A DNA stretch of 64,000 nucleotides, from contig JAUZTG010000041.1 of NCBI GenBank assembly GCA_030734395.1, positions 992,001 through 1,056,000 of the forward strand. The letters run 5' to 3'. Source of the stretch: Sarocladium kiliense. Taxonomy: Eukaryota; Ascomycota; Sordariomycetes; Hypocreales; Sarocladiaceae. The stretch's first letter is position 1. The number at the start of each line of letters is the position of its first letter. The notes beneath the pieces were generated by a model. The model was given only the letters and a program-made list of their open reading frames with translations, made no database searches and had not been told where the DNA came from. Below are positions 33,323 through 43,144 of this stretch, in pieces. The translations under genes and the position numbers were made by a program.

Positions 33323-35574
33323 ATGTATCAGCAACATGAGCACAAAAGGTATGCATGACAAACACCTGGCTCTAATCATGCCTTTCGAACACAAGATCTG
33401 GATCTAATACCACATAGTGGCATGGGGGAAGAACAGAAGGTGCCTGGCACCGTCGACATGACAGTATTAGGTATGAATCCATCTTCAACATTCCTAATGT
33501 AGAATCTCACATCAACGGGTATCTAGACGACAGTAAAACTGCCTACGGTCTTTCGTTAAAACCAACTCCCTCTGACGACCCCAATGACCCGCTGAACGTA
33601 GGTATCATTCAAATTACATCGAGGACATATGCTGACAGTAGAAACCTTTGTCTGATAGTGGACCCGAAGAAAGAAGAACACCATTCTGTTCCTCGTCGCT
33701 GCATATTCGTTTCTAGCTAATGGTGCTTTGATTGGCCCAAGCGTCTACGTCAACTACTTCGCTCGGCTGTTTGGTAGAACAACCAGCGACACATCGCAGC
33801 TGGTGAACTATCCAAATCTTCTCTTCGGCTTCGGTTAGAACACTCTATTGAAGTTGGCGACTATTGCTAATATCAGGGCGTTGGTCTTTGTTCTGAGCAG
33901 GTTCCCTCATTTTCGTTCCCATGTACCACAAGATCGGCCGCAGACCAACTATGCTACTCTCGATCATTGTCGTGAGCCGGAATCCCCCGAATATACTAGG
34001 AAATGTTTTATAACTAACAAGTCGAATAGTATTGCGTTGGGCTCCTAGGCTGTGCTCTTTCCAATTCTTACGGTGCCCTGATGGGTTTCCGAATCGTTCA
34101 CGGTTACGGTTCATCCGTTTGCGAAGCGTTGCCTGCGCAAGCTGTTGCTGATGTCTTCTTTTTTCACGAACGAGGAAAGGCGCTTGGCTGGTATACTTGT
34201 TAGTGTTGCTATCCCCTTGAGTCATTCAGCTCCATCTCCAAAAAGCGACCACCGCTGACATCTCCGTCCGAAAGTTGCACTTGCAACTGGAACTCTGAGT
34301 GCTACTGCTGCTAGTTACATGTTGTCCAGTGGCTTGTCATACAAACTATTCTTCTGGATAGAATTTGCTCTCGCATGTGTCCTCTTCCTTGGCACTCTCG
34401 CCTTTTTCGAGGAAACAATGTACCTTGAGCCACGCGGTGCTCATGCATCTCCCGAACAAGGACAGTTTGACACAGAGCCGGGCAAAGACGAGCGCCCAGC
34501 AAATTCGGAGTGCGTGGAAACAATGCTCGAGGAGTCTGTAACAGTTCCACCAAGAAAGTCCTATCTAGAGCAGTGCAAGATCTTTGGAAAGACGGACCCC
34601 AATACTCCGGTACTCATGATGATGGTAAGACTCATTAAAGCTCTGACTACACAATCATGACAGTGAGTATTGCGGCATAGACTAGTGACTTACGAAATAC
34701 TCCCAGATCCGATCTTTTACTTACTTCATCGTTCCTCCTGTCTTCTGGGTTTGCTCTACCTACGGTAAGCGGTGCCTCAGGCCATAGGCATAGATTTGGC
34801 TGACTTAATGCAGGAATGGTTATTGGACTGGCTGGTCTCGCCTTCACTGCTACTTTTCCCACCATCGTGGCCGCTCCTCCCTACTCCTGGCCGATTGTAA
34901 GATACCCCTGAGTGAACTCGCCGCGTTCTTCTGCTTCTTGAATGGCTGAATACTAACTACGAAACCAGGAGAATACCGGCCTCGTAGCAGTCTCGGCCTT
35001 CCTTGGTTACTTGCTAGCAGCAGGGGTCTTTAGCACCCTGCCCGATCGATACGCTGCTTGGCTCACCCGCAAGAACAACAACATTCATGAAGCCGAGAAT
35101 CGTCTTTGGAGTCTAATAATCGTCTTTTTTGTTTCCCCAGCAGCACTTATTCTCTATGGATATAGTGCAGAAGATAAATTGCACTGGTTTGGGCTTGTCT
35201 TTGCTGTAGGGATGTTCCAATTCGGTATGTCAGAAGGAACAGCCTCCGGCTCAAGCACTAACCTAACGTGTACAGGAGCTTTCTTTTATTTGACCTACAC
35301 GCTCGCATACGCCATGGACTCGTACGAAGCCACGATCCCCGAGATGTTGATTGCGATGAACCTCGGCAAACAAGCAATCTCGTTTGCCTTCGGCTTTAAA
35401 GTCATCGACTGGGTCCAGAGCTATGGCTTCATCAAAGTGTTTGCAGGCATCTTCTGTGGCGCAATCACTATCAACAATCTGTTTGTTTTTGTCTTCCTTA
35501 TTTTTGGAAAATGGTCCCGACAATGGCTCAGCACCACGGCTCTCGCGAGAATGCACAGGGAGAGCATAGGTTAA
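33323..35574 (+). CDS. MFS transporter, drug:proton antiporter-like
   Basis: Eleven exons: 33323-33348, 33418-33470, 33527-33597, 33659-33833, 33901-33971, 34030-34198, 34275-34624, 34707-34764, 34814-34896, 34969-35224 and 35276-35574, giving 536 residues; every join keeps frame. The pre-helix motif DPNDPLNW and helix 1 (TILFLVAAYSFLANGALIGPS) fit the fungal DHA1-type layout. The helix 2-3 loop has MYHKIGRRPTML and helix 4 has MGFRIVHGYGSSVCEALPAQ. A charged loop of about 80 residues follows helix 6. Substrate is unknown; uptake of the pathway substrate or export of a product or toxin is possible. The neighbouring ATG at 33336 leads out of frame. Confidence 0.85.
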
Positions 35575-36168
35575 GGAGGGGTTATGGAGATGTATGACGA
35601 TAAGACTGGGCGCTTCCAGTGGCTCATTAATTGGGTTTCACCCTCAAGTATTTTCAATCAGCTGCTGTGGTTGATTGCTGGTCTTTATGGTGTAGCTAGT
35701 TCGTGTTCAATACCAAAAATTGGTGCTTTTTGAGTTGTTTTTGGCTCTCTGGATTGTTTTCATAATGGCTTCTACCTGTTGATAAGAACGAAGCTTTATC
35801 CTTCGTCTTCCATCAAGGCACCATGATGCTCAACCAGCAATACCAGGTGACCGGTTACCCTTCTACTTGGGATGATTTCGTTAATAACCGACCATCTGCT
35901 ACTAGTATTCACTAAGTTTCAACAGAATACAAGACAAGACAGCTGGCATTGCTTTCCAGGAAGACATATGCATCTAGAAGCAGGCATCGGGCTTGACCAT
36001 CACTAACAGCTTGGTTATTCTTTGCTTTGAGGCCCATGGACGGGCACATCAAACTAAGAGTTATAACATCTTCATGCAACATAAACCACAAGAATGAGAT
36101 TTTGGTTTCTAGACTAGTAACTCTAATTTACATATTATACTGCCTATGATACTGCCTAAGAAACCGCC
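35575..36168. other. Intergenic between convergent genes
   Basis: 3' flanks of the MFS and SDR genes. No gene or CCTCGG motif seen. Confidence 0.5.
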
Positions 36169-37250
36169 TCATTTGGGCGCATGGCCACTGGCATTGATCA
36201 AAATGAGCGTGACTGTATCTCGCAATGATTCCTGAAGCCAGCCCGGCATTCCTCGCATCAAAGAAGTCCAACCTAAGCTCGACGGCACAATAATCTGCGC
36301 ACCAAAGCCAGAAAGGACCTGGTTGACGATCCCATCGGCCACATCTTCAGCTGTCACAGGGGTATCCTTCAACTTTCCCCCTTCTACAAGGTCTGCTATC
36401 ATGGGCGTGCTAACCCAGGTGGGATGTACAACACTATGAAACGTGAGAAGGTATTTGCACATGACGAAAAGGAAGTGACTGACCTAGTTCGAACACGGGG
36501 AGCCTTGTAGAGGTGTCGTAGCTCCTGGCCAAGGCCTTCGTGGAAAGCGAGAAGGCCAGACTTGGTGGCGCCGTAGTCCACATTCGTCGCTTGTGTGGCA
36601 AACGAAGCCTGGCTAGCAACGTTGACAATGTGACCGTGGTTGTGCTTCACCATGCTGGGGAGGAACTGCTGGGTAAGGAGTATGGGAGCGATGATATTCA
36701 GATTGAAGATCCTCTGTAGGCTAGCCTCTGGTATCTCCAACAGAGGTAGCGTATTTGCCATCCCTGCGTTGTTGATGAGAACGGTCGGGTTACCATGGTC
36801 GGCTCTGATACGATCAGCGACTGATGATAAGGCTTCGGAATCCGTGAGGTCGACCTGGTAGAAGTACGTATTCGCGGCTAAATAGAGTCAGAGCTTATTA
36901 TCTTTGGAGTTCTGCAATGCAACTTTGAATGTATTGTAGGAATCATCACACAAGGAGGACTCACACAACTTAGTATGGGGTGGGTTTCGATCCAAGATCA
37001 AGACCTTGATACCCTTTTCGGCAAACCTCGAAACCACGACAGCTCCAATTCCACTGCTTCCTCCAGTGACAACCACGATTTCACGGCTCCAATTCCATGA
37101 AGGGTCGCGAACATGGTTATTGACCTTTCTCTTGGTGTACCAAGCGCTCCAGTGTTGCAGCGACTTTAGGCCAAGGAAAACTCCAGCAGCGATCTGAACT
37201 TTGGGGTTTTTGGCCAGCTCAATGGCCTTGGACAAGATCTGTTGCTCCAT
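36169..37250 (-). CDS. Short-chain dehydrogenase/reductase, membrane-anchored type
   Basis: Three exons: 37250-36965, 36877-36484 and 36433-36169, giving 314 residues. A short N-terminal hydrophobic stretch (VQIAAGVFLGL) precedes the Rossmann motif VVVTGGSSGIG, then VLILDRNPP, which suggests NAD or NADP binding. NNAG, the catalytic Ser in VNVASQAS and YGATK (YxxxK) follow. The layout matches the DHRS/17-beta-HSD11-like classical SDRs that act on lipid-like alcohols and ketones at ER or lipid-droplet membranes. Within this cluster it may supply the ketone for the Baeyer-Villiger monooxygenase (inference). Four CCGAGG sites lie 344-440 bp upstream. Confidence 0.9.
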
Positions 37251-37913
37251 AATTACCAACAACGCTCTTTGGTACTGTTTCTGATACTTGATAAAGAGGA
37301 AAGTTAATTTAAATGCTGAGATGTGAAAGGGCAACGATGAGGTTCGGTCAATGGCAAGCCAAATACTTTAAGATGAGATCGCGTATAAATATCTTCGAAG
37401 CTAATGACGCCATGATGAGAAACACGCCATCAGAGCTTTCTTTTCCTACGCCATGTCAATCTGCTTGTATGGGAGCAACCGACAGCGCGTAAGCTACCTC
37501 GAGGTGCAATAAGTTTGAGTCCGAGATGAAGTACCTGCCTTGTCACTCTGGTTCTGTCAGAAACGTAACTAGCTCTATCGGGTAAATATCTATCCGAGGT
37601 AGGCAACTAGATAACTTGATTAGAAGAAACAGAGCGAAAGGATAGCAAAAGGGGCTGCCGAGGCGTTGCCGAGGGACTGCCGACCGAGGAGACTAAGTTA
37701 CGCCAAGTGATGGGTTCAAACACGCAGAGAGCGGTCTAAGTGAACTTGGACCATACACTGGCTGGACCCCGCACGGGGCATACCTGCAATTCCAGCAGGT
37801 CGCGATAACTATTTATCTTTCTTCCTCTGCAGCCTCTGTGAGCACTTGGCAGACGCTACTGCTTTTAGAGGACCCCTTGCGTAGATTGAAGCAATAGGTG
37901 CCGCTGAAAGGCT
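37251..37913. other. SDR upstream region
   Basis: Between the SDR start and the ankyrin relic. It carries the CCGAGG cluster listed next, and CCTCGAGG at 37497-37504. Confidence 0.5.
37594..37689. promoter_or_regulatory. Four CCGAGG sites upstream of the SDR gene
   Basis: CCGAGG at 37594-37599, 37658-37663, 37669-37674 and 37684-37689: four copies in 96 bp, three of them in TGCCGAGG- or GACCGAGG-type context. This is the same core as in the monooxygenase/hydrolase and MFS promoters. Confidence 0.55.
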
Positions 37914-38480
37914 ATGCTGCGTCTTTCAAATGAGCTGCTTATGAAGATTGCCGCTCAGCTCGAGTCGGACCAAAGAGATCAACGCACCAGCTCGAACGAA
38001 CCGGAGGCTTTTCTCTTGCCTTGATACCATTTTAGACCGCTATAACGCACAGCGGTTCGGGGATCAGCCTTTCAATAAGCTACGATCCATAGCTTAAAGG
38101 AAATAACTACAAGGGCGATTAAATCTAGCGCTAAACTAATAAACAAAGCAGTAATATGATCAGCTAAACATAGGCACGAAGGCGTAACAAAGATTTTACT
38201 GGCTATTAACGCTGTTAATAGAGACTAGAAGGACGATAATAGCTAGGTGCCTCTATCATAGGCAGCCGCTGATAACCCCAAGGTAACCATCCAGATTCTT
38301 TTAGATTCAGGAAAGGTAGATATGAACTCGAAGGATACGAAGCATAGCCGGACGCCGCTTAGTTAAGCTGTGATGACACGCAGCAGTCGTAAAACTACTC
38401 TCTACCGTTGGCTAGGCCGATGTTCATTCGACGGAGCCAGACACCGCTCAGATGGCATATGCGCAATCAGGAGGTTGGCA
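37914..38480 (+). pseudogene. Decayed F-box/ankyrin-repeat gene, RIP-like
   Basis: The plus strand begins MLRLSNELLMKIAAQLESD, a typical F-box-like start of fungal ankyrin proteins. It shifts frame near 37972 into INAPARTNRRLFSCLDTIL...RYNAQRFGDQ. It shifts again before ankyrin sequence (HEGVTKILL; QILLDSGKVDMNSKDTK; RTPLS). In the last frame, stops at 38157, 38226, 38244, 38259 and 38364 replace likely Trp codons, for example the stop in PLS-stop-AADN where the family has PLSWAA. TGG to TAG/TGA/TAA is what RIP (C to T on the opposite strand) yields. The right end is unclear; a weak further repeat (TPLRWHMRNQ) ends near 38480. Confidence 0.7.
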
Positions 38481-38796
38481 TGGCAATGTTTTCTCTGACT
38501 GCCCAATTAGCGGCGAGGTTCGCGAGTCGGCTTGATACTTAGTTGCTTATGTGGCGCAGGGCGAGACATATCCTTGGCAGCCTTGGCAGCTGAAACTGAG
38601 ATAGGGATGAGATGCCTATGAGATGCAACACTCAAATGTAAACTTCTTATTAAGACAACCAGTACGCAGGCTCCTCTTGTCAAGTATGGTCTCCTCCTCA
38701 TAACCTCTACGGTCGCCTCCTGATTTCCAGTTCCGGCATACATCACCATTACAAAACACTGAAAACCGATAATCCTCTTCAGATTGGAATGATACA
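38481..38796. other. Intergenic, no gene seen
   Basis: Promoter side of the cysteine-rich surface protein; it may hold further eroded sequence of the ankyrin relic. Confidence 0.4.
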
Positions 38797-39630
38797 ATGA
38801 GGACTTTCTTGATCATCTCACTGCCACTATTAGGATATGAGGCTCTCGCCGTTGCCGGAACGGTCGGTCCTCTCAATGGAGGCGTAAGAGGCAGAGGCAC
38901 GCGCGGTCGCGTCCTTCAAAGAGACAACAGCAGTATATTCTCGCCTCGCCAGGATGGTCTCCTCAGCTTTATCACCGAGCGCTCCTCGGAGTGCAGCTTT
39001 GGCTACAGGGAGTGCGACGGCGGCTGCATCCCCGGAGAGGGCACATGCTGCAACTCTGGCCGCGGGGATTGGTGTGATCCAGACATGCGCTGTGACGCAG
39101 ATGGTTCGTGCTGTGAGATGGATGATCCTGATATATGCATGGGCCCAGGACCTGAATGCTCCGACAACGAGGCGGTATGCAATTTAACCTGCATGCCCAA
39201 GGACGCCGTGTGTTGCGATGACGGCTTTTACTGCAACGAGGGGCAAGAGTGTACCAGGACGGGGTGCATCCCGGAGGGTGCCGTCAACTGTGGTGATGGC
39301 GAGTACTGTGGCAAAGGTGAGGAGTGTGGGGATACGGGGTGCGTGCCTGAGAAGGAAGAGCCTTTTCAAATTGAGAATGGGGCTTGTAACTCGGGGACAG
39401 CGTGCGGTCACACTCATACTATTACCTATACGGGCTCGTCAAGGGAAACAAGCGAAGTAGAGGCTACAACTACTGCGGCCGACGACAGCAGTGAGGAGCC
39501 AGGCGCTACTACCACCGACTCAGCCTCGTCGACTACGGATGACCCTGATGATACTGATGCCGCCCCTTCCCTGAGAAGTGGCCTTGGAGGCATGATAGCT
39601 GTGGTGCTGTCATTCGTCCTCCTGATTTAG
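38797..39630 (+). CDS. Cysteine-rich secreted protein, probable GPI anchor
   Basis: An intronless 277-residue protein. A signal peptide covers residues 1-20. The central region (about 65-205) is packed with Cys in repeated short units such as CDGGCIPGEGTCCNSGRG, DDGFYCNEGQECTRTGCIP and GDGEYCGKGEECGDTGCVP. These units resemble granulin/EGF-like knots. A Ser/Thr/Asp-rich linker (EATTTAADDSSEE) follows. The C-terminal hydrophobic tail (GGMIAVVLSFVLLI) after a small-residue site is a GPI-anchor signal. It should therefore be an outer membrane or cell-wall protein. Function is unknown; adhesion or an effector-like role are possibilities only. Confidence 0.82.
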   Translation: MRTFLIISLPLLGYEALAVAGTVGPLNGGVRGRGTRGRVLQRDNSSIFSPRQDGLLSFITERSSECSFGYRECDGGCIPGEGTCCNSGRGDWCDPDMRCDADGSCCEMDDPDICMGPGPECSDNEAVCNLTCMPKDAVCCDDGFYCNEGQECTRTGCIPEGAVNCGDGEYCGKGEECGDTGCVPEKEEPFQIENGACNSGTACGHTHTITYTGSSRETSEVEATTTAADDSSEEPGATTTDSASSTTDDPDDTDAAPSLRSGLGGMIAVVLSFVLLI

Positions 39631-39780
39631 CTAAGGGCGCGCATCTTGAGGTGTGTACAGTACATACTTGAAGGTATAAATAAGGAGTTTGCAAGGCGGT
39701 CACTTTTAGATCAAGTACAGTGGGGTGCGAGTTCAGCGTCAGTAAACCACCATTGTGAAGTTCTGCTGTAGTAAGGACCT

Positions 39781-39818
39781 AACCTATGGGTTACCCGCCC
39801 GCGGGCACCCCATGGGTT
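39781..39818. repeat. Imperfect palindrome, 18-bp arms
   Basis: Left arm 39781-39798 and right arm 39801-39818 match at 15 of 18 positions as inverted repeats around a 2-bp centre. G/C-rich; it could be an element end or a cruciform site. Confidence 0.55.
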
Positions 39819-40186
39819 TTTCACACCTTAGGCCCGCTGGCTACGGCGCGTGGATCAGACTCGGGGCCATCGATAGGCGAGCGCAGTGACGCATGCAACC
39901 CACTGAATGACGGCAGCAAGCGCCGGCCCCTCCGCCTCTTTTCTCCCCGTTTGGCTGTTTGGCTGCACTGTAACACACGATCTGACCAGATGTGCGCGCC
40001 ATGTTGTGCTTCCCTCCGATTACGCCCATCTCTCTTCTCGATAGAAACACCTTCAGATAAGCAGCCTACCACTCCTCACTGCGCTGGTGCTTCTCTCTCT
40101 CCTCTACCGCACTCCCATCTCCACCGCCTCCGTCCGTCCCGTCCGTGTCCATCTTCCCACCTGACTCGCCTCTCCATCCGCCTCCC

Positions 40187-40283
40187 CCAATTCCCATTAC
40201 CCCTTCATAATTCACCTTATCCTACCTATCCAATTCCTATTACCCCTTCCAAACTGCCCCGAGCCAATTCTCATTACCCCTTC
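40187..40283 (+). promoter_or_regulatory. Three copies of a 20-bp CCAAT plus CCCCT module
   Basis: Near-identical 20-mers of form CCAATTCYYATTACCCCTTC at 40187-40206, 40230-40249 and 40264-40283. Each joins a CCAAT box (Hap/CBC core) and a CCCCT stress-type element. Spacing is 43 and 34 bp. Confidence 0.5.
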
Positions 40284-40823
40284 GTAACTCTCCCAACCCC
40301 TCCATTGCCCCACCATCAAATCATCTTTCACAAAAGAAATCTTCAAACCCAAGACAAGACCAGAGTAAACTTTTTTTTTTGTCTCCTCGTACTCGTACCT
40401 TTTTTACCAAAAGTTACTAGTTCCGGCATTTTTTCTTCGCGCGAGTTCCTTGTCGACGTGATCATGGAAAATATGAAAGGCCCCCCTCCTCCCACTCCTC
40501 CTCGATCCTTCGTGATCTTGAATAAACCTTCTAGAACACCCATCTCACCTGGCCCAGTCTTGGCTCTCCCACCTCTTCTTCTTATAAATCCCCATACCCG
40601 GGCTCATCACCTCTCATCAGCCTATTCTGGTGTAATATCCTTATCTCTATCCCTGCCACCTCTTCCTACTGCCGCTGCCAGTCTCTCTACCCCATCATAC
40701 TTCTTATCGTCGCTGTCTTAGTCTTATCCCCCCTCCTAACGCATACATCATCGCATCAATCTCCTTCAACCATTTGATTCAACTAGACAAAGAGCACTAT
40801 ACTCTACCGCTGATACCGCAATC

Positions 40824-42755
40824 ATGGGCGCCACTCCGCCCTCCCTCGAGCCGCTGGACACCGGTCTGCCCGAGTCCCGCGTCCTCGTCATCGGCACTGG
40901 CGGCACCATTTGCATGCAAGAAGGCCCTGACGGTCTGCAGCCCAGCGACAACTTCCTCGAACATGCCATGGAGCCGCGCCCTTCCTTCAATGACATGAGC
41001 ATCCCTAAGTGTACGTCTCCCTGCTTTAGTCAAGCACAAAATTTGTCTTTGGCCATGTACTCGGTCTCAACCTCCACCCACGTCTTATACACACAAATGC
41101 AAAGTTGAACTGAGCCTCTCACGACTTACATGCCCCTACCCCTGTCACTGATACCTTTGCTTGTCCTCACTTCACATGTCAAGCTGCCTTCCCTATCCTT
41201 TCAACAAATTCTATGGCGTATGATCATGCTATCCTGTTTGGGCTTCATCTTTTTCACTCATCTACCTACCATAACCCATCTACCACTCGAGCCCTCTCAT
41301 CGCATATCCTCACATCTCATCTTACACCTTCTCATCTCATAATCTCTTCTTGAACTCCAAAACTAACACAAACTCTCAGCCTCAATCCAAGCCGTCCGCA
41401 AATCCCAACCCATCACCCTCCCCTCCCTCCGCACCCCCAAAACAACCTACAACCGCCACGTCCGCTACTCCGTCCTCGAATTCTCCCCCCTCCTCGACTC
41501 CTCCTCCATGTCCGCCGCCGGCTGGGAAGCCATGGCCCTCACCATCCGCGACAACTATCACCTCTTTGACGGCTTCGTCATCCTCCACGGCACAGACTCC
41601 CTCGCCTACACGGCCTCCGCTTTATCCTTTATGCTCTCGAATTTGGGGAAACCGGTCGTGCTGACGGGGAGTCAGGCGCCCATCTTTGCGTTGCAGAGTG
41701 ATGCGGTGGATAATTTGTTGGGATCGTTGATTATTGCTGGCACGTTTGTTATTCCGGAGGTTTGTCTGTTCTTTCATCATAAGCTCTACCGCGGGAACAG
41801 AACGACAAAAGTCTCCGCCACAAACTTCGAAGCCTTCGCTAGTCCAAACTGCGAACCTCTCGCCAAAGTCAACGGTCTCGGCATCGAAGTAAACTGGCCC
41901 CTCGTCCTCCGTCCAACCTCCATCGCAAGCTTCGCCGTCCAGCCGTACCTGGACACCACCCACGTCGCCTGTCTCCGTGTCTTCCCCGGTATCAAGCCCG
42001 AGATGGTCGACGCAGTCCTCCACCTCCCCGATCTCAAAGGTCTCATTCTGGAAACCTTCGGCATGGGTAACGTTCCTGGAGGTGTAGATGGCCGTTTAAC
42101 AGCCGTCATCCGTGACGCCGTGAACCGCGGAATCGTCGTCGTGAACGTCAGCCAATGCGTCAGCGGCTTCGTTTCTCCCGTCTACGCACCAGGGACACAA
42201 CTCGGCCGCGCCGGCGTCATCTTCGGTCTCGATCTCACCGCCGAAGCCGCCCTCACCAAACTATCCTACCTCCTCGCCCTCCCGAACCTTACCGTCGCCG
42301 AAATCAAAGAGAAACTGTCCCAGTCCCTCCGTGGCGAAATGACCGAGACCGTCCGCCCAACCTTCTCCCACCCAGCCAGCCCCATCCTCAAAGCCAAGAC
42401 TCTCCTCAGCCCAACCGAGTCCGCCTTCGCCGCTCTGGGCTATGCCATCCGGAACGAGGACTTTACCACGGTGACAGAGCTGCTCCAGGGCGAGGGTCTG
42501 TCCCTGCTCAAACAGGCTGATTACGCCGGCAACACTGCCATGCACCTTGCTGCAGTCACAGGCAACACAGATATTCTGCGGGAGCTGCTCAAGCGTGGTG
42601 CCAGTGTTCATGAGCGAAACCGAGCGAACAACTCACCTCTCTTCCTGGCGACTTTGTCAGGGAAGGATGAGTGTGCCAAGTTGCTGCAGACTGCGGGTGC
42701 GCACCTGTCTGCTGAAGAGCTTCAGCGTGGTCCTTTAAAGAAGATGATGTCATGA
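40824..42755 (+). CDS. L-asparaginase with C-terminal ankyrin repeats
   Basis: Two exons, 40824-41010 and 41380-42755, give 520 residues; the 369-nt intron is long for this genome. The type I/II asparaginase fold begins VLVIGTGGTIC, with Thr28 as the likely nucleophile. The second catalytic motif is ILHGTDSLAYTAS and the helix-strand VVLTGSQAP follows. The C-terminal 120 residues hold about two to three ankyrin repeats (GNTAMHLAAVTGNTDIL, NSPLFLATLSGKDECA). This matches the cytosolic asparaginase-ankyrin architecture of animal ASPG and many fungi, so no signal peptide is expected or seen. It hydrolyses asparagine to aspartate and ammonia; some relatives also have lysophospholipase activity. 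Confidence 0.92.
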
Positions 42756-43144
42756 GATAGACGGTAGCATACACAATCAACACGACGCGAATTCACACTT
42801 CACACGTCGACAAGAGCTTGAACTCCGGGGGTACGTATAGCAGCAAGCATATACACGTCAAGGCCAGCACGTCTATAGGAGAGATCAAATGACAAGTAGA
42901 CAAAAAGGAATATAGGTGTGCATGATCTCCAAAGCCCCCATTGTAGTACTTATACTCCCCATTCATCAGACGGTCCCTTCGTTGTCTTTTAGTACATGAC
43001 GGTGAGAAACCCGACCGTCAGACGCAGGATAATGATGGACTTAGTGTGGGCTCTATGGTGCCCGTCCCTTTCGAACAGGATCGATTGTAACCTTCAACTG
43101 CTGCGTTTTGGATATCCCCATACATGACCGCTTGTGTTAGCACT
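42756..43144. other. Intergenic between convergent genes
   Basis: 3' flanks of asparaginase and the deubiquitinase. No gene seen. Confidence 0.55.

Larger units (their letters stand above)
39631..40823. other. Long pyrimidine-rich leader/promoter of asparaginase gene
   Basis: 1.19 kb, strongly C/T-rich from 40080 on, like fungal promoters with long 5' leaders. A 311-codon frame (39786-40721) is low-complexity Pro/Ser/Leu and reflects this composition. It contains the palindrome and triple repeat listed separately. Confidence 0.5.

Noticed and set aside
33336..33348. ATG at 33336 as start of the MFS gene
   Set aside because: After splicing it enters the wrong frame; only the ATG at 33323 keeps the frame through all eleven exons.
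39786..40721. 311-codon plus-strand open frame
   Set aside because: Composition is low-complexity Pro/Ser/Leu from a C/T-rich leader; no domain, and it ends before the asparaginase start.
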